Part shown: piece by piece, positions 34,820-43,841 of the stretch | Numbering within the stretch: position 1 is the stretch's first letter | Layout of the letters: every line of letters begins with the position of its first letter | Made by a program: the position numbers and the translations under genes | From: Pseudomonas fluorescens | GTDB taxonomy: Bacteria; Pseudomonadota; Gammaproteobacteria; Pseudomonadales; Pseudomonadaceae | DNA length: 64,000 nucleotides | Assembly (NCBI RefSeq): GCF_902497995.1 | Contig: NZ_CABVII010000014.1 | Location: forward strand, 62,001 to 126,000 | Direction of reading: 5' to 3' | The notes under the pieces: model-generated | Told to the model about the DNA's origin: nothing | Database searches by the model: none | What the model saw: the letters and a program-made list of their open reading frames with translations, nothing else

Positions 34820-35422
34820 ATGTTGAAAATCGTCCACCTGCTAATGGGCGCAGCAGCCCTGCTGCTGTCCTTCATCCCTAGCCTGCAACCCGAAGCTGTT
34901 CCTTACCTGCAACAACCCGATGCGCTGTACCTGGCCTTTTTCGGCCTGCTCAACCTCACCCTCGCACCTGTCATTCCCTACTGGAACAAAGGTGCGCGTC
35001 ATCAATTGCAAAACCTGGTCAGCGTCCTGCTGGTTCTGGCCGTTGTCTTGCAAACGCTGACGCTGATCGCGAAGATGCCTGTCATCGCCGGTCAACCTGC
35101 CGTTCTGTTCAGCCTGATCGCTGCCCTGATTGCCGTTTTCCTGCACCTGGCCATCAGCTTCTACAAATCGTCACCGGCCGCCGCGTCGCCAAGCTATGAC
35201 ATGAGCAACCGCGATACGGGCACCGTCAAGTGGTTCAACACTTCCAAAGGCTTCGGCTTTATTTCCCGTGATTCCGGCGATGATATCTTCGTGCATTTCC
35301 GGGCTATTCGGGGCGAAGGCCATCGTGTCCTGGTCGAAGGCCAGCGCGTTGAGTTCTCCGTCATGAATCGTGACAAGGGCCTGCAAGCCGAAGATGTGAT
35401 CGCCGCGTTGCCGCGACGCTGA
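34820..35422 (+). CDS. Membrane-anchored cold-shock-domain protein
   Basis: A 200-residue fusion of a membrane module and a nucleic-acid-binding domain. Hydrophobic segments are at about 2-20, 36-54, 66-86 and 95-114 (LFSLIAALIAVFLHLAIS). After a short linker (SSPAAASPSYDMSNRD) comes a complete cold-shock domain: TGTVKWFN, RNP1 KGFGFI at 143-148, RNP2 IFVHF at 156-160. The even number of spans would leave the domain on the cytoplasmic side if the N-terminus is inside. A similar gene lies near aspS in P. aeruginosa (PA0961). Its function is not established. Confidence 0.88.
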   Translation: MLKIVHLLMGAAALLLSFIPSLQPEAVPYLQQPDALYLAFFGLLNLTLAPVIPYWNKGARHQLQNLVSVLLVLAVVLQTLTLIAKMPVIAGQPAVLFSLIAALIAVFLHLAISFYKSSPAAASPSYDMSNRDTGTVKWFNTSKGFGFISRDSGDDIFVHFRAIRGEGHRVLVEGQRVEFSVMNRDKGLQAEDVIAALPRR

Positions 35423-35432
35423 TTCAAGGCTG

Positions 35433-35472
35433 AAAAAAACCGCGAACAGCCTGGCTGTTCGCGGTTTTTTAT
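35433..35472. terminator. Bidirectional terminator between CSD-membrane gene and slyX
   Basis: ACCGCGAACAG (35439-35449), loop CCTGG, CTGTTCGCGGT (35455-35465), flanked by A6-7 on the left and T6 on the right. It works for both converging genes. Confidence 0.93.
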
Positions 35473-35497
35473 TGCGCGCCCATTGAGCCTCGCCGGT

Positions 35498-35704
35498 TCA
35501 ATAGTGCGGCGGCGGCGCCTCTTCTTCGAAGGATTCGAACTGGCCGACCATTTCCTCCTGGCGCTTGAGCAATGCCGCCATTTGCAATTGCAGGCGCTCA
35601 ACCACCCGCTGCTGTGCCGCCAGCACATCATTCAATGCCTGGATGGTGTCATCCTGAAACGCCATTTGGCTCTCCAGATCGGTAACGCGTGCTTCCAGGC
35701 TCAT
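35498..35704 (-). CDS. slyX: SlyX family protein
   Basis: A small coiled-coil protein of unknown function: 68 residues, with LEARVTDLESQMAFQDDTIQ and ALNDVLAAQQRVVERLQLQM forming a heptad-like helix and a C-terminus ending PPPHY, typical of SlyX. It lies 3 bp downstream of the HIT gene, so the two are probably co-transcribed. Confidence 0.92.
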   Translation of the reverse strand: MSLEARVTDLESQMAFQDDTIQALNDVLAAQQRVVERLQLQMAALLKRQEEMVGQFESFEEEAPPPHY

Positions 35705-35707
35705 GAT

Positions 35708-36136
35708 TCAGCCCTCCAGAAAAAACGTGAAATCATCGGTTAACACCAGGCGCAGCCGTTCACGAATCGCCGCGACCTGCTCTGCACTGTAAGGCAACGC
35801 CTGGTGCTTGCCCCAGACCGCGGCTGGCCACGCCGCATCCTCACGCTTGCGCACAATCACATGCATGTGCAACTGACTGACGACGTTACCCAGGGCCGCG
35901 ACGTTCAATTTGTCCGCGTCGAACGAGTCCTTGAGCGTTTCCGCCAGCACAGTCGTCTCCTGCCACAGCTGCTGTTGATCTGCGACATCCAACTGAAATA
36001 TCTCGCTGATATCCTCGCGGCGTGGCACCAGGATGAACCAGGGATAGTTCGAATCGTTGGACAACAGCAACCGGCAGAGTGGGAAATCCCCGATCGGTAG
36101 CGTGTCTTGTTGAAGCCGTGGATCTAAAGCGAACAT
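35708..36136 (-). CDS. HIT-family protein
   Basis: A histidine-triad nucleotide-binding fold protein, possibly a nucleotide hydrolase or transferase. ATG 36136 gives 142 residues (MFALDPRLQQDTLPIGDFPL) with GGGAG 8 nt upstream; ATG 36163 is possible but has no Shine-Dalgarno. The motif SQLHMHVIVRK has His90 and His92, but the third triad position is Ile, as in a proteobacterial subgroup of this family. Activity is therefore uncertain. It precedes slyX. Confidence 0.88.
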   Translation of the reverse strand: MFALDPRLQQDTLPIGDFPLCRLLLSNDSNYPWFILVPRREDISEIFQLDVADQQQLWQETTVLAETLKDSFDADKLNVAALGNVVSQLHMHVIVRKREDAAWPAAVWGKHQALPYSAEQVAAIRERLRLVLTDDFTFFLEG

Positions 36137-37044
36137 CGCGCGCACTCCCGCCTGGTCATTCATTTTTTTCAGCTTAGCGCCCGTCCAGTGAGACGGCGCG
36201 CCAAGCGACAGGACGGCAGCATACCCGCGATCGGCGCGTGCTTCACGCCGAACCCCGGTCAAAGCGAGCCAGAGCATGAACAAGCGAGCCAACTTGGGAC
36301 ATTTTCCATTGAGACGCACCAACACAGAACCAGCGCGAACTAAAAAAACACCGAAATGACTGATTTACAAGGATGTGTTCACAGTCTCCAGAGGGCGGCG
36401 CTGTGTGAAATCAGCACAGCGATCAAGATTTTTTGCACCAAAACCGCACAGTGCGTCTACGCTTAGTGCGACGGGCATCCGCCGTTTACTCACTGGCGGG
36501 GTGAACCGGTAACGTTTCTGGTTGTTACTCAGTCGGCCAAGGTCACGCAACACCATGCCAAGCATGCCGTCAAGCCCCCACAAAACAAGCTTCAACCCCC
36601 GTTGTCATGAGGTTTTTACCGCGACTGGCAGGTCTTCGAAAAAAAACAGCGATGGATTTCTGATTTGTGCACGCTTGTTGCATTCACACCCACATCGCCT
36701 GTAAAGCGTCCGCTGGAAGCGGAAGCCTTCAAGGCACATAAAAACAGTGGCAGGGTTGCCCGACGGAGATTCAAACGTTTCACCAGGGACTCTTTTTACC
36801 GATACTCAAGCCAGGAAAAACGACGCTCAAGTTGTCGTTCCACTTGCGTCGGGACTGGAAATTTGCGACATCTACCCAGCCATTTGCGACAGGGTCGTAA
36901 AGAAGCTGAAAGGTGAGGTACGCAAGTATCGCCAACATGGTCGGCGTGATATAAGTTTGCGCCGACACAAAAAGAAAGAGCCGCCCAGATAATAAAACAG
37001 GTGGGACGGCAGTACTCTTCTAAAAACCAAAGGAGCAAATCACG
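36137..37044. other. 908-bp region upstream of oprD with spaced TTGCG repeats
   Basis: No convincing gene was found on either strand; open frames here lack starts with Shine-Dalgarno and recognisable domains. ATTTGCGACA occurs twice (36861 and 36882), 21 bp apart, with a weaker copy ACTTGCGTCG at 36842. The oprD Shine-Dalgarno AAAGGAG is at 37031. The length suggests multiple control inputs or a small RNA, or a decayed gene. Confidence 0.45.
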
Positions 37045-38373
37045 ATGCGCGTGATGAAGTGGAGCATGATCGCACTGGCAGTTGCAGCAGCAGCCAGCAC
37101 TCAATTGGCAACGGCCGCACCTTTCGTAGGCGACCAGGCCGAAGCCAAAGGTTTTGTTGAAGACGCAAAATTCGACTTGCTGCTTCGTAACTACTATTTC
37201 AACCGTGATAACAAAGACGGCGGCAACGACCAGAAAGACTGGACACAAGGTTTCTGGGGCAACCTGAGCTCCGGTTACACCCAAGGTGTCGTAGGCTTCG
37301 GCGTTGATGCGTTCGGTTACCTGGCAATCAAACTGGACGGTGGCGACGGCACGGGCGGCACGGGCAACATGAGCCGCGACGCAGATGGCGAAGTTAACGA
37401 TAGCCAAGGCAAAGCCGGCGCAGCCGTCAAGGCCCGCATATCCAAAACCGAGCTGAAATTCGGCGATATGCAGCCAAGCACTTCTCCAGTGTTTGCTGTT
37501 GGCGGTTCGCGTATCCTTCCTCAAACTGCCACCGGTTTCCAACTGCAGAGCAGCGAAGTCAAAGACCTTGACCTCGAAGCCGGTCACTTCTACTCGTCGA
37601 CCAGCCAGGACCGAAACTCCCATGAGGGCGGTCTGTGGGCAACCTACGCCGGCGAAGAAGCCAACAAGATCGACTATTTCGGTGGCAAGTACGGCATCAC
37701 CGACAGCCTGAGCGCATCGCTGTATGGCGCCAAGCTGGAAGACATCTGGAACCAGTACTACGCCAACCTGAACTACACCATCCCGATGGGTGGCGATCAG
37801 TCGGTTAACCTGGACGGTAACATTTACCGCACTACTGATACCGGCGACGCCAAAGCGGGTGATATCAGCAACACCACGTTCTCCCTGGCAGCCGCTTTCT
37901 CGTTCCTGAAAGCGCACACCATCACCGTCGGCTTCCAGAAAGTCAACGGCGACACTCCGTTCGACTACATCGGCGTGGGCAAGAACAACCGCGGCGGCGA
38001 CTCGATCTTCCTCGCCAACTCCATCCAGTACTCTGACTTCAACGCCCCTAACGAGAAGTCTGCCCAGGTCCGTTACGACCTGAAAATGGCTGAGTACGGC
38101 GTTCCAGGTCTGAGCTTCATGACCCGTTACGTGAAAGGTTGGGACATTGACGGTACCAACGCTCCAGTAGATGGCGCTTACGCCGGCCTGTACGGTGCGG
38201 ATGGCAAGCACAACGAAACCAACTTCGAAGCCAAGTACGTTGTTCAGACTGGCCCGGCAAAAGATCTTTCCTTCCGCATTCGTCAAGCATGGCACTTCGC
38301 TAACGCCGACGAAGGTGAAGGCGACGTGAAAGAGTTCCGCCTGATCGTTGACTACCCGCTGTCGGTCTTGTAA
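37045..38373 (+). CDS. oprD: OprD-family outer-membrane porin
   Basis: An 18-stranded substrate-specific porin, in P. aeruginosa for basic amino acids and carbapenems. The 442 residues start MRVMKWSMIALAVAAAASTQ with a signal peptide of about 25 residues; the mature part opens FVGDQAEAKGFVEDAKFDLL. Family blocks are LLLRNYYFNRD, ARISKTELKFGDMQPS, GGSRILPQTATGFQLQSSE, and the C-terminal EFRLIVDYPLSVL. The position beside slyX, a CSD gene and aspS matches PA0958 OprD. Substrate is inferred by homology. Confidence 0.93.
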   Translation: MRVMKWSMIALAVAAAASTQLATAAPFVGDQAEAKGFVEDAKFDLLLRNYYFNRDNKDGGNDQKDWTQGFWGNLSSGYTQGVVGFGVDAFGYLAIKLDGGDGTGGTGNMSRDADGEVNDSQGKAGAAVKARISKTELKFGDMQPSTSPVFAVGGSRILPQTATGFQLQSSEVKDLDLEAGHFYSSTSQDRNSHEGGLWATYAGEEANKIDYFGGKYGITDSLSASLYGAKLEDIWNQYYANLNYTIPMGGDQSVNLDGNIYRTTDTGDAKAGDISNTTFSLAAAFSFLKAHTITVGFQKVNGDTPFDYIGVGKNNRGGDSIFLANSIQYSDFNAPNEKSAQVRYDLKMAEYGVPGLSFMTRYVKGWDIDGTNAPVDGAYAGLYGADGKHNETNFEAKYVVQTGPAKDLSFRIRQAWHFANADEGEGDVKEFRLIVDYPLSVL

Positions 38374-38398
38374 TCGAAAGCAGTTAGTTTGCGGCAAT

Positions 38399-38432
38399 AA
38401 AAAAAGGCCCATCTTCGGATGGGCCTTTTTTG
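38399..38432. terminator. Bidirectional terminator after oprD
   Basis: AAAAAGGCCCATC, loop TTCG, GATGGGCCTTTTTT: a perfect stem with a UUCG tetraloop, A run and T run. It lies between oprD (plus) and mscS (minus). Confidence 0.95.
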
Positions 38433-38513
38433 TTGCTACTGCATTGCGCTTAACGAATCGGGTTGTTGTGAACACCCCTGACCAAAAGATCAAACATGAA
38501 CTGAACCGTTCAT

Positions 38514-39356
38514 TTACGCTGTTGCGGAGTCCTGAACTACTCGAATGACCCGCTGCGGAAAGGGAATATCGATGCCGGCCGTTTTCAGACGATCGCGGGA
38601 TTGTTCGTTGAACATGAACATCACATCCCAGTAGTCCGCGGTCTTCACCCACACTCGCAGGGAAACAGTAATCGAACTGTCGCCGAGGGTGGAAATGACG
38701 GCCTGCGGTGCCGGATCAGCCAATACCCGCGGGTCCTTCGCCAGTTCCAGCAGTACTTCGCGGGCTTTCTGCAAGTCCGCTTCGTAATCCACACCCACAT
38801 CAAACACCACCTTGCGGGTCGGCTGACGGTTAGTGTTGGTGATGATGCCGTTCGACAAATTGCCGTTAGGGACGATGATGGTTTTGTTATCGCCGGTGCG
38901 CAGTACGGTATGGAAAATCTGGATACTGTCAACGGTACCGGCGACACCCTGGGCTTCGATCCAGTCACCAATGCGGAACGGGCGGAACAACAGAATCAGC
39001 ACGCCGCCGGCGAAGTTCGCCAGGCTGCCCTGCAAGGCCAGACCGATGGCCAGACCGGCCGCACCGATGGCGGCAACGAACGAAGTAGTTTCCACGCCGA
39101 TCATCGAGGCCACGCTGACGATCAGCAACACCTTGAGAATAATGTTCGCCAGGCTGCTGATGAAGCCTTGCAGCGCCAGGTCGGCGTTGCGCAGGGCCAG
39201 CAGCCCGCCAAGCTTTTGCGTCACTTTGTTGATCAGCCACCAGCCGATGGCCAGGGTGATGATCGCCAGCAGTACACGACTGCCATACTCCATGATCATC
39301 GGGATCCAGGCTTGGGATGCCTTGACCAGATTGTCCACTTCAGCATTCAAATCCAT
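38514..39356 (-). CDS. mscS: Small-conductance mechanosensitive channel, MscS family
   Basis: An inner-membrane heptameric channel opening on hypo-osmotic shock. The 280 residues have TM1 about 24-45 (RVLLAIITLAIGWWLI), TM2 about 66-88 (SLANIILKVLLIVSVASMIG), and the glycine/alanine-rich pore helix TM3 (FVAAIGAAGLAIGLALQGSL). The beta domain follows (PFRIGDWIEAQGVAGTVDSI), with the PNGNLSNGIITN loop. The length matches E. coli MscS (286). It is the sole gene of its transcript. Confidence 0.94.
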   Translation of the reverse strand: MDLNAEVDNLVKASQAWIPMIMEYGSRVLLAIITLAIGWWLINKVTQKLGGLLALRNADLALQGFISSLANIILKVLLIVSVASMIGVETTSFVAAIGAAGLAIGLALQGSLANFAGGVLILLFRPFRIGDWIEAQGVAGTVDSIQIFHTVLRTGDNKTIIVPNGNLSNGIITNTNRQPTRKVVFDVGVDYEADLQKAREVLLELAKDPRVLADPAPQAVISTLGDSSITVSLRVWVKTADYWDVMFMFNEQSRDRLKTAGIDIPFPQRVIRVVQDSATA

Positions 39357-39495
39357 CTTGTTTCTCCTGATTCCCGGCTACCCGGCACGCAAAAAAATGA
39401 GCGGCAGAAAAGATGCGACCCTTCCGGGCTCGATCTTTTCTGCCGTTGCTTGGGCCTCGGACGCCGAAAACGCCGAGAGGTTCCCTCCCCAAGGG

Positions 39496-39981
39496 TCAGT
39501 CGCGGAAGTTGTTGAACTGCAGCGGCATGTCGAAGGTCTTGGCACGCAGGGCGGCGATGGCTTCCTGCAGGTCGTCACGCTTCTTGCCGGTGATGCGCAC
39601 CTGCTCGCCCTGAATCGCGGCCTGGACCTTGAGCTTGGCGTCCTTGACGTGGGCGACAATCTTCTTCGCCAGCTCCTTGTCGATGCCTTCCTTGAGGACC
39701 GCTTCCTGCTTCATCAATTTGCCTGAAGCATAGGCGTCCTTGACTTCCAGGCACTGCACGTCGATTTTGCGCTTGACCAGGGCCAGCTTGAGGATCTCAA
39801 TCATCGCTTCAAGCTGGAAATCGGCCTCGGCGGTCAGGTTGACGGTCAGGTCCTTTTCCTTGAACTCGAAGCTGCCTTTGCCTTTCAGGTCATAACGACG
39901 ATCGAGTTCCTTGACGGCGTTTTCGACCGCGTTGGTGACTTCGTGTTTGTCCAGTTCGGATACCACGTCGAACGACGGCAT
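39496..39981 (-). CDS. yajQ: YajQ-family nucleotide-binding protein
   Basis: A cytoplasmic protein of 161 residues. It starts MPSFDVVSELDKHEVTNAVE and ends KRDDLQEAIAALRAKTFDMP, both family hallmarks. YajQ proteins bind nucleotides; some (e.g. Xanthomonas) bind cyclic di-GMP and act with transcription factors, which is family knowledge only. It follows mscS as in P. aeruginosa (PA4394/PA4395 order). The 139 bp to mscS contain nothing I can assign. Confidence 0.94.
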   Translation of the reverse strand: MPSFDVVSELDKHEVTNAVENAVKELDRRYDLKGKGSFEFKEKDLTVNLTAEADFQLEAMIEILKLALVKRKIDVQCLEVKDAYASGKLMKQEAVLKEGIDKELAKKIVAHVKDAKLKVQAAIQGEQVRITGKKRDDLQEAIAALRAKTFDMPLQFNNFRD

Positions 39982-40122
39982 GTAATCTCTCCAATAAAAG
40001 GGCGCGCTTGATCACGATGGAGCACGCCTGGCTTGCGGTTAAAATCCGCGCTGATTATAACGGGTCTTTCCCATCATTCACTGCGAGCCTCCCATGCGCG
40101 CCTCAAACAGAGCAAAAAGCTG

Positions 40123-41040
40123 ATGTCCACCACCTGGCATGTCCTGGGCGCCGGCAGCCTTGGCACCTTATGGGCTACACGTCTGGCGCGAGCCGAGGTG
40201 CCGGTCCGGCTGATTGTGCGCGACGCCGCGCGCCTGCAGGACTATGACGCGGCAGGCGGGTTGACGCTGGTCGAACACGGTGAAGCACAACGCTATCGCG
40301 TACCCGCCGAGACGCCCGACAGCGGTGAGCCGATCAATCGACTGCTGGTGGCCTGCAAAGCCTACGACGCCGAGCAAGCCGTGGCCCGAGTGGCACCGCG
40401 CCTGGCCCCTGGCGCAGAGCTGATTCTGTTGCAGAATGGTCTTGGCAGTCAGGATGCCGTCGCGGCACAGGTGCCACAAGCGCGTTGCATTTGCGCTTCA
40501 AGCACCGAAGGGGCCTTTCGCGATGGCGACTGGCGTGTGGTATTCGCCGGACACGGCTACACCTGGCTGGGGGACGCCGGTCATCCGGTGGCGCCGATCT
40601 GGCTGGATGATCTGCACGCCGCTGGTATTCCCCATGAATGGAGCACCGACATTCTGACCAGGCTGTGGCGAAAACTGGCGCTCAATTGTGCGATCAATCC
40701 GTTGACCGTGCTGCACGATTGTCGCAACGGCGGTCTACAGGGACATCATTGCGAAGTCGCCACCCTTTGCGGCGAGCTGACGGAACTGCTCGAGCGTTGC
40801 GGACAACCGGCAGCCGCCGAAGACCTGCAATCGGAAGTCGAACGGGTGATCCACGCCACCGCCGCCAATTATTCGTCGATGTACCAGGACGTCAGCCACC
40901 GTCGCCGGACCGAAATCAGCTACCTGTTGGGTCATGCCTGCAACGTTGCCTCCCGGCATCAGTTGAACCTGCCGCACCTCAATCAACTTCAGCAACGGTT
41001 GACGACCCATCTGCACAGCCTTGGATTGCCCAGCGACTGA
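40123..41040 (+). CDS. panE: 2-dehydropantoate 2-reductase
   Basis: Reduces ketopantoate to pantoate with NADPH, in pantothenate synthesis. ATG 40123 gives 305 residues starting MSTTWHVLGAGSLGTLWATR, where GAGSLG (9-14) is the dinucleotide motif; an upstream in-frame ATG at 40033 has no support. Further motifs are LLVACKAYDAEQAV with a catalytic-type Lys, LLQNGLG, and WRKLALNCAINPLT. It precedes the sensor kinase by 36 bp. Confidence 0.93.
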   Translation: MSTTWHVLGAGSLGTLWATRLARAEVPVRLIVRDAARLQDYDAAGGLTLVEHGEAQRYRVPAETPDSGEPINRLLVACKAYDAEQAVARVAPRLAPGAELILLQNGLGSQDAVAAQVPQARCICASSTEGAFRDGDWRVVFAGHGYTWLGDAGHPVAPIWLDDLHAAGIPHEWSTDILTRLWRKLALNCAINPLTVLHDCRNGGLQGHHCEVATLCGELTELLERCGQPAAAEDLQSEVERVIHATAANYSSMYQDVSHRRRTEISYLLGHACNVASRHQLNLPHLNQLQQRLTTHLHSLGLPSD

Positions 41041-41076
41041 GCAGCGGCTACGCTGGCCACTTGTTCCTTCTCAGCG

Positions 41077-43122
41077 ATGAACCTGATGCTATTGCGCCAG
41101 CGCCTTGAAAACCTTCCAGTCGGCCAGAAACTGCTGGCCGCCCTGCTGGTGCTGTTGACCACCGTCCTGCTGGTCGCCAACCTGACGTTTATCAGCGCTG
41201 CGTACTACATTTCCCAGGAAAGCATGGCCCCCCAGGCCTTGCAGACCATCGGACGACTGGTGGCCAACCCGAGCCTGGTGTCCGACGCCCTGAAGTCGCC
41301 GGAAAGCGCCGAACGCTTGCTCAACGAACTCAACAGCTATTCCCCCCTGCGCGCAGCGGCCCTTTATGACGGCAAGGGCGAGCGCCTGGCGCAGCTGCAG
41401 CATGGCGACAACCTGAAGCTGCCGAAGCGCTACCGGCACATCGAATCCTGGCAGGTCACCGAGTTTCGCAGCAATCAAGTGATCACCCTGCCCCGCCCAG
41501 GCACTGCGCCCGGGCACCTGTTACTGGTGGCCAGCAGCGAATTGCCGATGGCGTTCTACACCGGGACCCTCACCGCCAGCCTCGGGATCCTGATCTTCAG
41601 TGTGCTGTTATGGCTGGTGATTGCCCGGCAGATCAAACGGCTGATCACCCGGCCGATCCATCAGCTCGAAGAATTGTCCCGGCAAGTGACCCGGGAGGAG
41701 AACTACGCCCTGCGCGCCTCTCGCGGCAACCATGATGAAATCGGCAGCCTGGCCGAGGCGTTCAATACCATGCTCTCGCGCATCGAGGCCAGGGAACAGC
41801 AACTCAAACGGGCCCGGGATGATTCCCAGGCCGCTTACGACCAGGCCCAGGGCCTGGCCGAAGAAACCCGTCATACCAATCGCAAGCTGGAGCTGGAAGT
41901 TCAGGTACGCAGCAAGATCGAAAAGAAGCTCACCGGGTTCCAGAACTACCTCAACAGCATTATCGACTCCATGCCCTCGGCATTGATTGCCCTCGATGAA
42001 CAACTCTATGTCACCCAGTGGAATCAGGAGGCCAGCGCCCTGTCCGGCACGCGCCTGGACGAGGCCTTGAACCAGCCGATCTTCCTCGCCTTCGAACCGC
42101 TCAAGCCGTTTCTGCCGCAGCTCAAGCAAACCGTCGAACAGCATACGGTAGCCAAGATCGAGCGCGTGACCTGGTTCAAGGACGAAGAACCCAGGCACTA
42201 CGCCCTGACGTTCTATCCGCTGATGGGCGGCGCCGGGCGTGGCGTGGTGATCCGGATCGATGACATCACCCAGCGCCTGTCCCTGGAAGAAATGATGGTG
42301 CAATCGGAAAAAATGCTGTCGGTGGGCGGGCTCGCCGCCGGCATGGCCCATGAGATCAACAACCCGTTGGGGGCGATCCTGCACAACGTGCAAAACATTC
42401 GCCGGCGCCTGTCCCCCGACCTGCCAAAAAACCTTGAACAGGCCGAGCAAATCGGTGTTCAACTGGAAACGGTCAACCAGTACCTGCAAACGCGGGAAGT
42501 GCCGCAGTTGCTCGATGGCATTCAACAGGCGGGGGCCCGGGCGGCGAAGATCGTCACCCACATGCTCAGCTTCAGCCGCCGCAGCACCCGGCAGATGGCG
42601 CCGTGCGATCTGCCGGCGTTGATCGATCAAGCGGTGGAAATTGCCGGAAACGACTTCGACCTGGCGATCGGTTTCGACTTCAAGGGCCAGGCGATCATCC
42701 GCCAGTTCGATCCGCAACTCGGCCCGGTACCCGGCACCGCCAACGAACTGGAGCAAGTGCTGCTCAACCTGTTGAAAAACGCCGCCCAAGCGATTCACCA
42801 ACGCGAAGACGACCGCGAACCGGGGCGGATCATTCTGCGCACCCGGCTGAATCCTCCCTGGGCGGAAATCCAGGTCGAGGACAACGGAATCGGCATGAGC
42901 GAGAGCGTGCGCAAGCGTACATTCGAGCCGTTCTTTACCACCAAGGAAATCGGCCAGGGCACCGGCCTTGGCCTGTCGGTTTCGTACTTCATCATCACCA
43001 ACAACCACAAGGGCCAGATGGAAGTGCAATCGACCCTCGGACAAGGCACCTGCTTCACCTTGCGCCTGCCCCTGGCGGGCACCCCGCTCGTCTCTCAAGA
43101 ACTTAATCAGCTATCGAGGTAA
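41077..43122 (+). CDS. Orphan hybrid-free sensor histidine kinase (HAMP-PAS-HisKA-HATPase)
   Basis: An inner-membrane sensor kinase with no adjacent response regulator. The 681 residues have TM1 at about 19-40, a periplasmic segment of about 120 residues without a recognised fold, TM2 at about 163-185, HAMP, a coiled coil, a PAS domain (about 295-400), then HisKA with phospho-acceptor His425 in AAGMAHEINNPLGAI, and a HATPase with VEDNGIGMSE and GTGLGLSVSYFI. NtrB-like H-box and N-box suggest an NtrC-type partner. The ligand is unknown; the gene is the PA4398-like kinase by position. Confidence 0.9.
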   Translation: MNLMLLRQRLENLPVGQKLLAALLVLLTTVLLVANLTFISAAYYISQESMAPQALQTIGRLVANPSLVSDALKSPESAERLLNELNSYSPLRAAALYDGKGERLAQLQHGDNLKLPKRYRHIESWQVTEFRSNQVITLPRPGTAPGHLLLVASSELPMAFYTGTLTASLGILIFSVLLWLVIARQIKRLITRPIHQLEELSRQVTREENYALRASRGNHDEIGSLAEAFNTMLSRIEAREQQLKRARDDSQAAYDQAQGLAEETRHTNRKLELEVQVRSKIEKKLTGFQNYLNSIIDSMPSALIALDEQLYVTQWNQEASALSGTRLDEALNQPIFLAFEPLKPFLPQLKQTVEQHTVAKIERVTWFKDEEPRHYALTFYPLMGGAGRGVVIRIDDITQRLSLEEMMVQSEKMLSVGGLAAGMAHEINNPLGAILHNVQNIRRRLSPDLPKNLEQAEQIGVQLETVNQYLQTREVPQLLDGIQQAGARAAKIVTHMLSFSRRSTRQMAPCDLPALIDQAVEIAGNDFDLAIGFDFKGQAIIRQFDPQLGPVPGTANELEQVLLNLLKNAAQAIHQREDDREPGRIILRTRLNPPWAEIQVEDNGIGMSESVRKRTFEPFFTTKEIGQGTGLGLSVSYFIITNNHKGQMEVQSTLGQGTCFTLRLPLAGTPLVSQELNQLSR

Positions 43123-43124
43123 CC

Positions 43125-43706
43125 ATGGGCTTTCGCTTGTCGAAGATTTACACCCGCACCGGCGACAAAGGCGAAACCGGGCTGGGCGACGGTCGCCGCG
43201 TGCCCAAGGACCATCCGCGGATCGAGGCCATTGGCGAGGTCGATACGCTGAACAGTCAGGTGGGCGTGCTGTTGGCCGGGCTGGCGGCGGAAAGTGGCGA
43301 ATATCCGGGTTTGAACGAAGTGATCGAGGTGATGGCGCCTTGCCAGCATCGGTTGTTCGACCTGGGTGGCGAACTGGCGATGCCGGTGTATCAGGCATTG
43401 GATCTGGCAGAGATCGAGCGGCTGGAAACAGCGATCGATGTGTGGAATGAAGAGCTCGGGCCGCTGGAGAACTTCATATTGCCCGGTGGCTCGGCGTTGA
43501 TTGCCCAGGCTCATGTCTGCCGCAGCCTGGCCCGCAGTGCCGAGCGGCGGTGTCAGCAGTTGAATGCGCTTGAGCCGTTGGCTGGCTTTGGGCTGGCCTA
43601 TATCAATCGGTTGTCGGATTTGTTGTTTGTGGTGGCGAGGTTGATTGCCAAGCGGCAGGGAGTTGCGGAGATTTTGTGGCAGCCGGCGGCGAAGCCTCAA
43701 GATTAA
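43125..43706 (+). CDS. Cob(I)yrinic acid a,c-diamide adenosyltransferase, PduO type
   Basis: Adenosylates cob(I)alamin with ATP to make adenosylcobalamin. The 193 residues have the N-terminal ATP-binding signature KIYTRTGDKGETGLGDGRRV, EAIGEVDTLNSQVG, and the C-terminal FILPGGSALIAQAHVCRSLA and RSAERRC blocks. It starts 2 bp after the kinase stop, so it is probably on the same transcript, but no functional link is obvious. Confidence 0.93.
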   Translation: MGFRLSKIYTRTGDKGETGLGDGRRVPKDHPRIEAIGEVDTLNSQVGVLLAGLAAESGEYPGLNEVIEVMAPCQHRLFDLGGELAMPVYQALDLAEIERLETAIDVWNEELGPLENFILPGGSALIAQAHVCRSLARSAERRCQQLNALEPLAGFGLAYINRLSDLLFVVARLIAKRQGVAEILWQPAAKPQD

Positions 43707-43720
43707 TCGGCGCCCTTCAG

Positions 43721-43822
43721 GCCCCCTTCGCGAGCAAGCCCGCTCCCACAGTGAACGTCGGTGGAACACAGAACGGTGTACGACGCTGATCCCTGTGGGA
43801 GCGGGCTTGCTCGCGAAGAGGC
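43721..43822. repeat. REP doublet between adenosyltransferase and Nudix-ThiE genes
   Basis: CCTTCGCGAGCAAGCCCGCT with CCCACAG (ending 43751) and CTGTGGGAGCGGGCTTGCTC with GCGAAG (43793 on) face each other between convergent genes. Confidence 0.93.
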
Positions 43823-43841
43823 CCGCCGGCTCACCGTCGAA

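Noticed and set aside
36365..36595. 76-codon minus-strand frame upstream of oprD
   Set aside because: No recognisable domain or good start; kept only as part of the unexplained 908-bp region.
36796..38652. 618-codon open frame antisense to oprD
   Set aside because: OprD is clear on the plus strand; the antisense frame runs through the oprD terminator.
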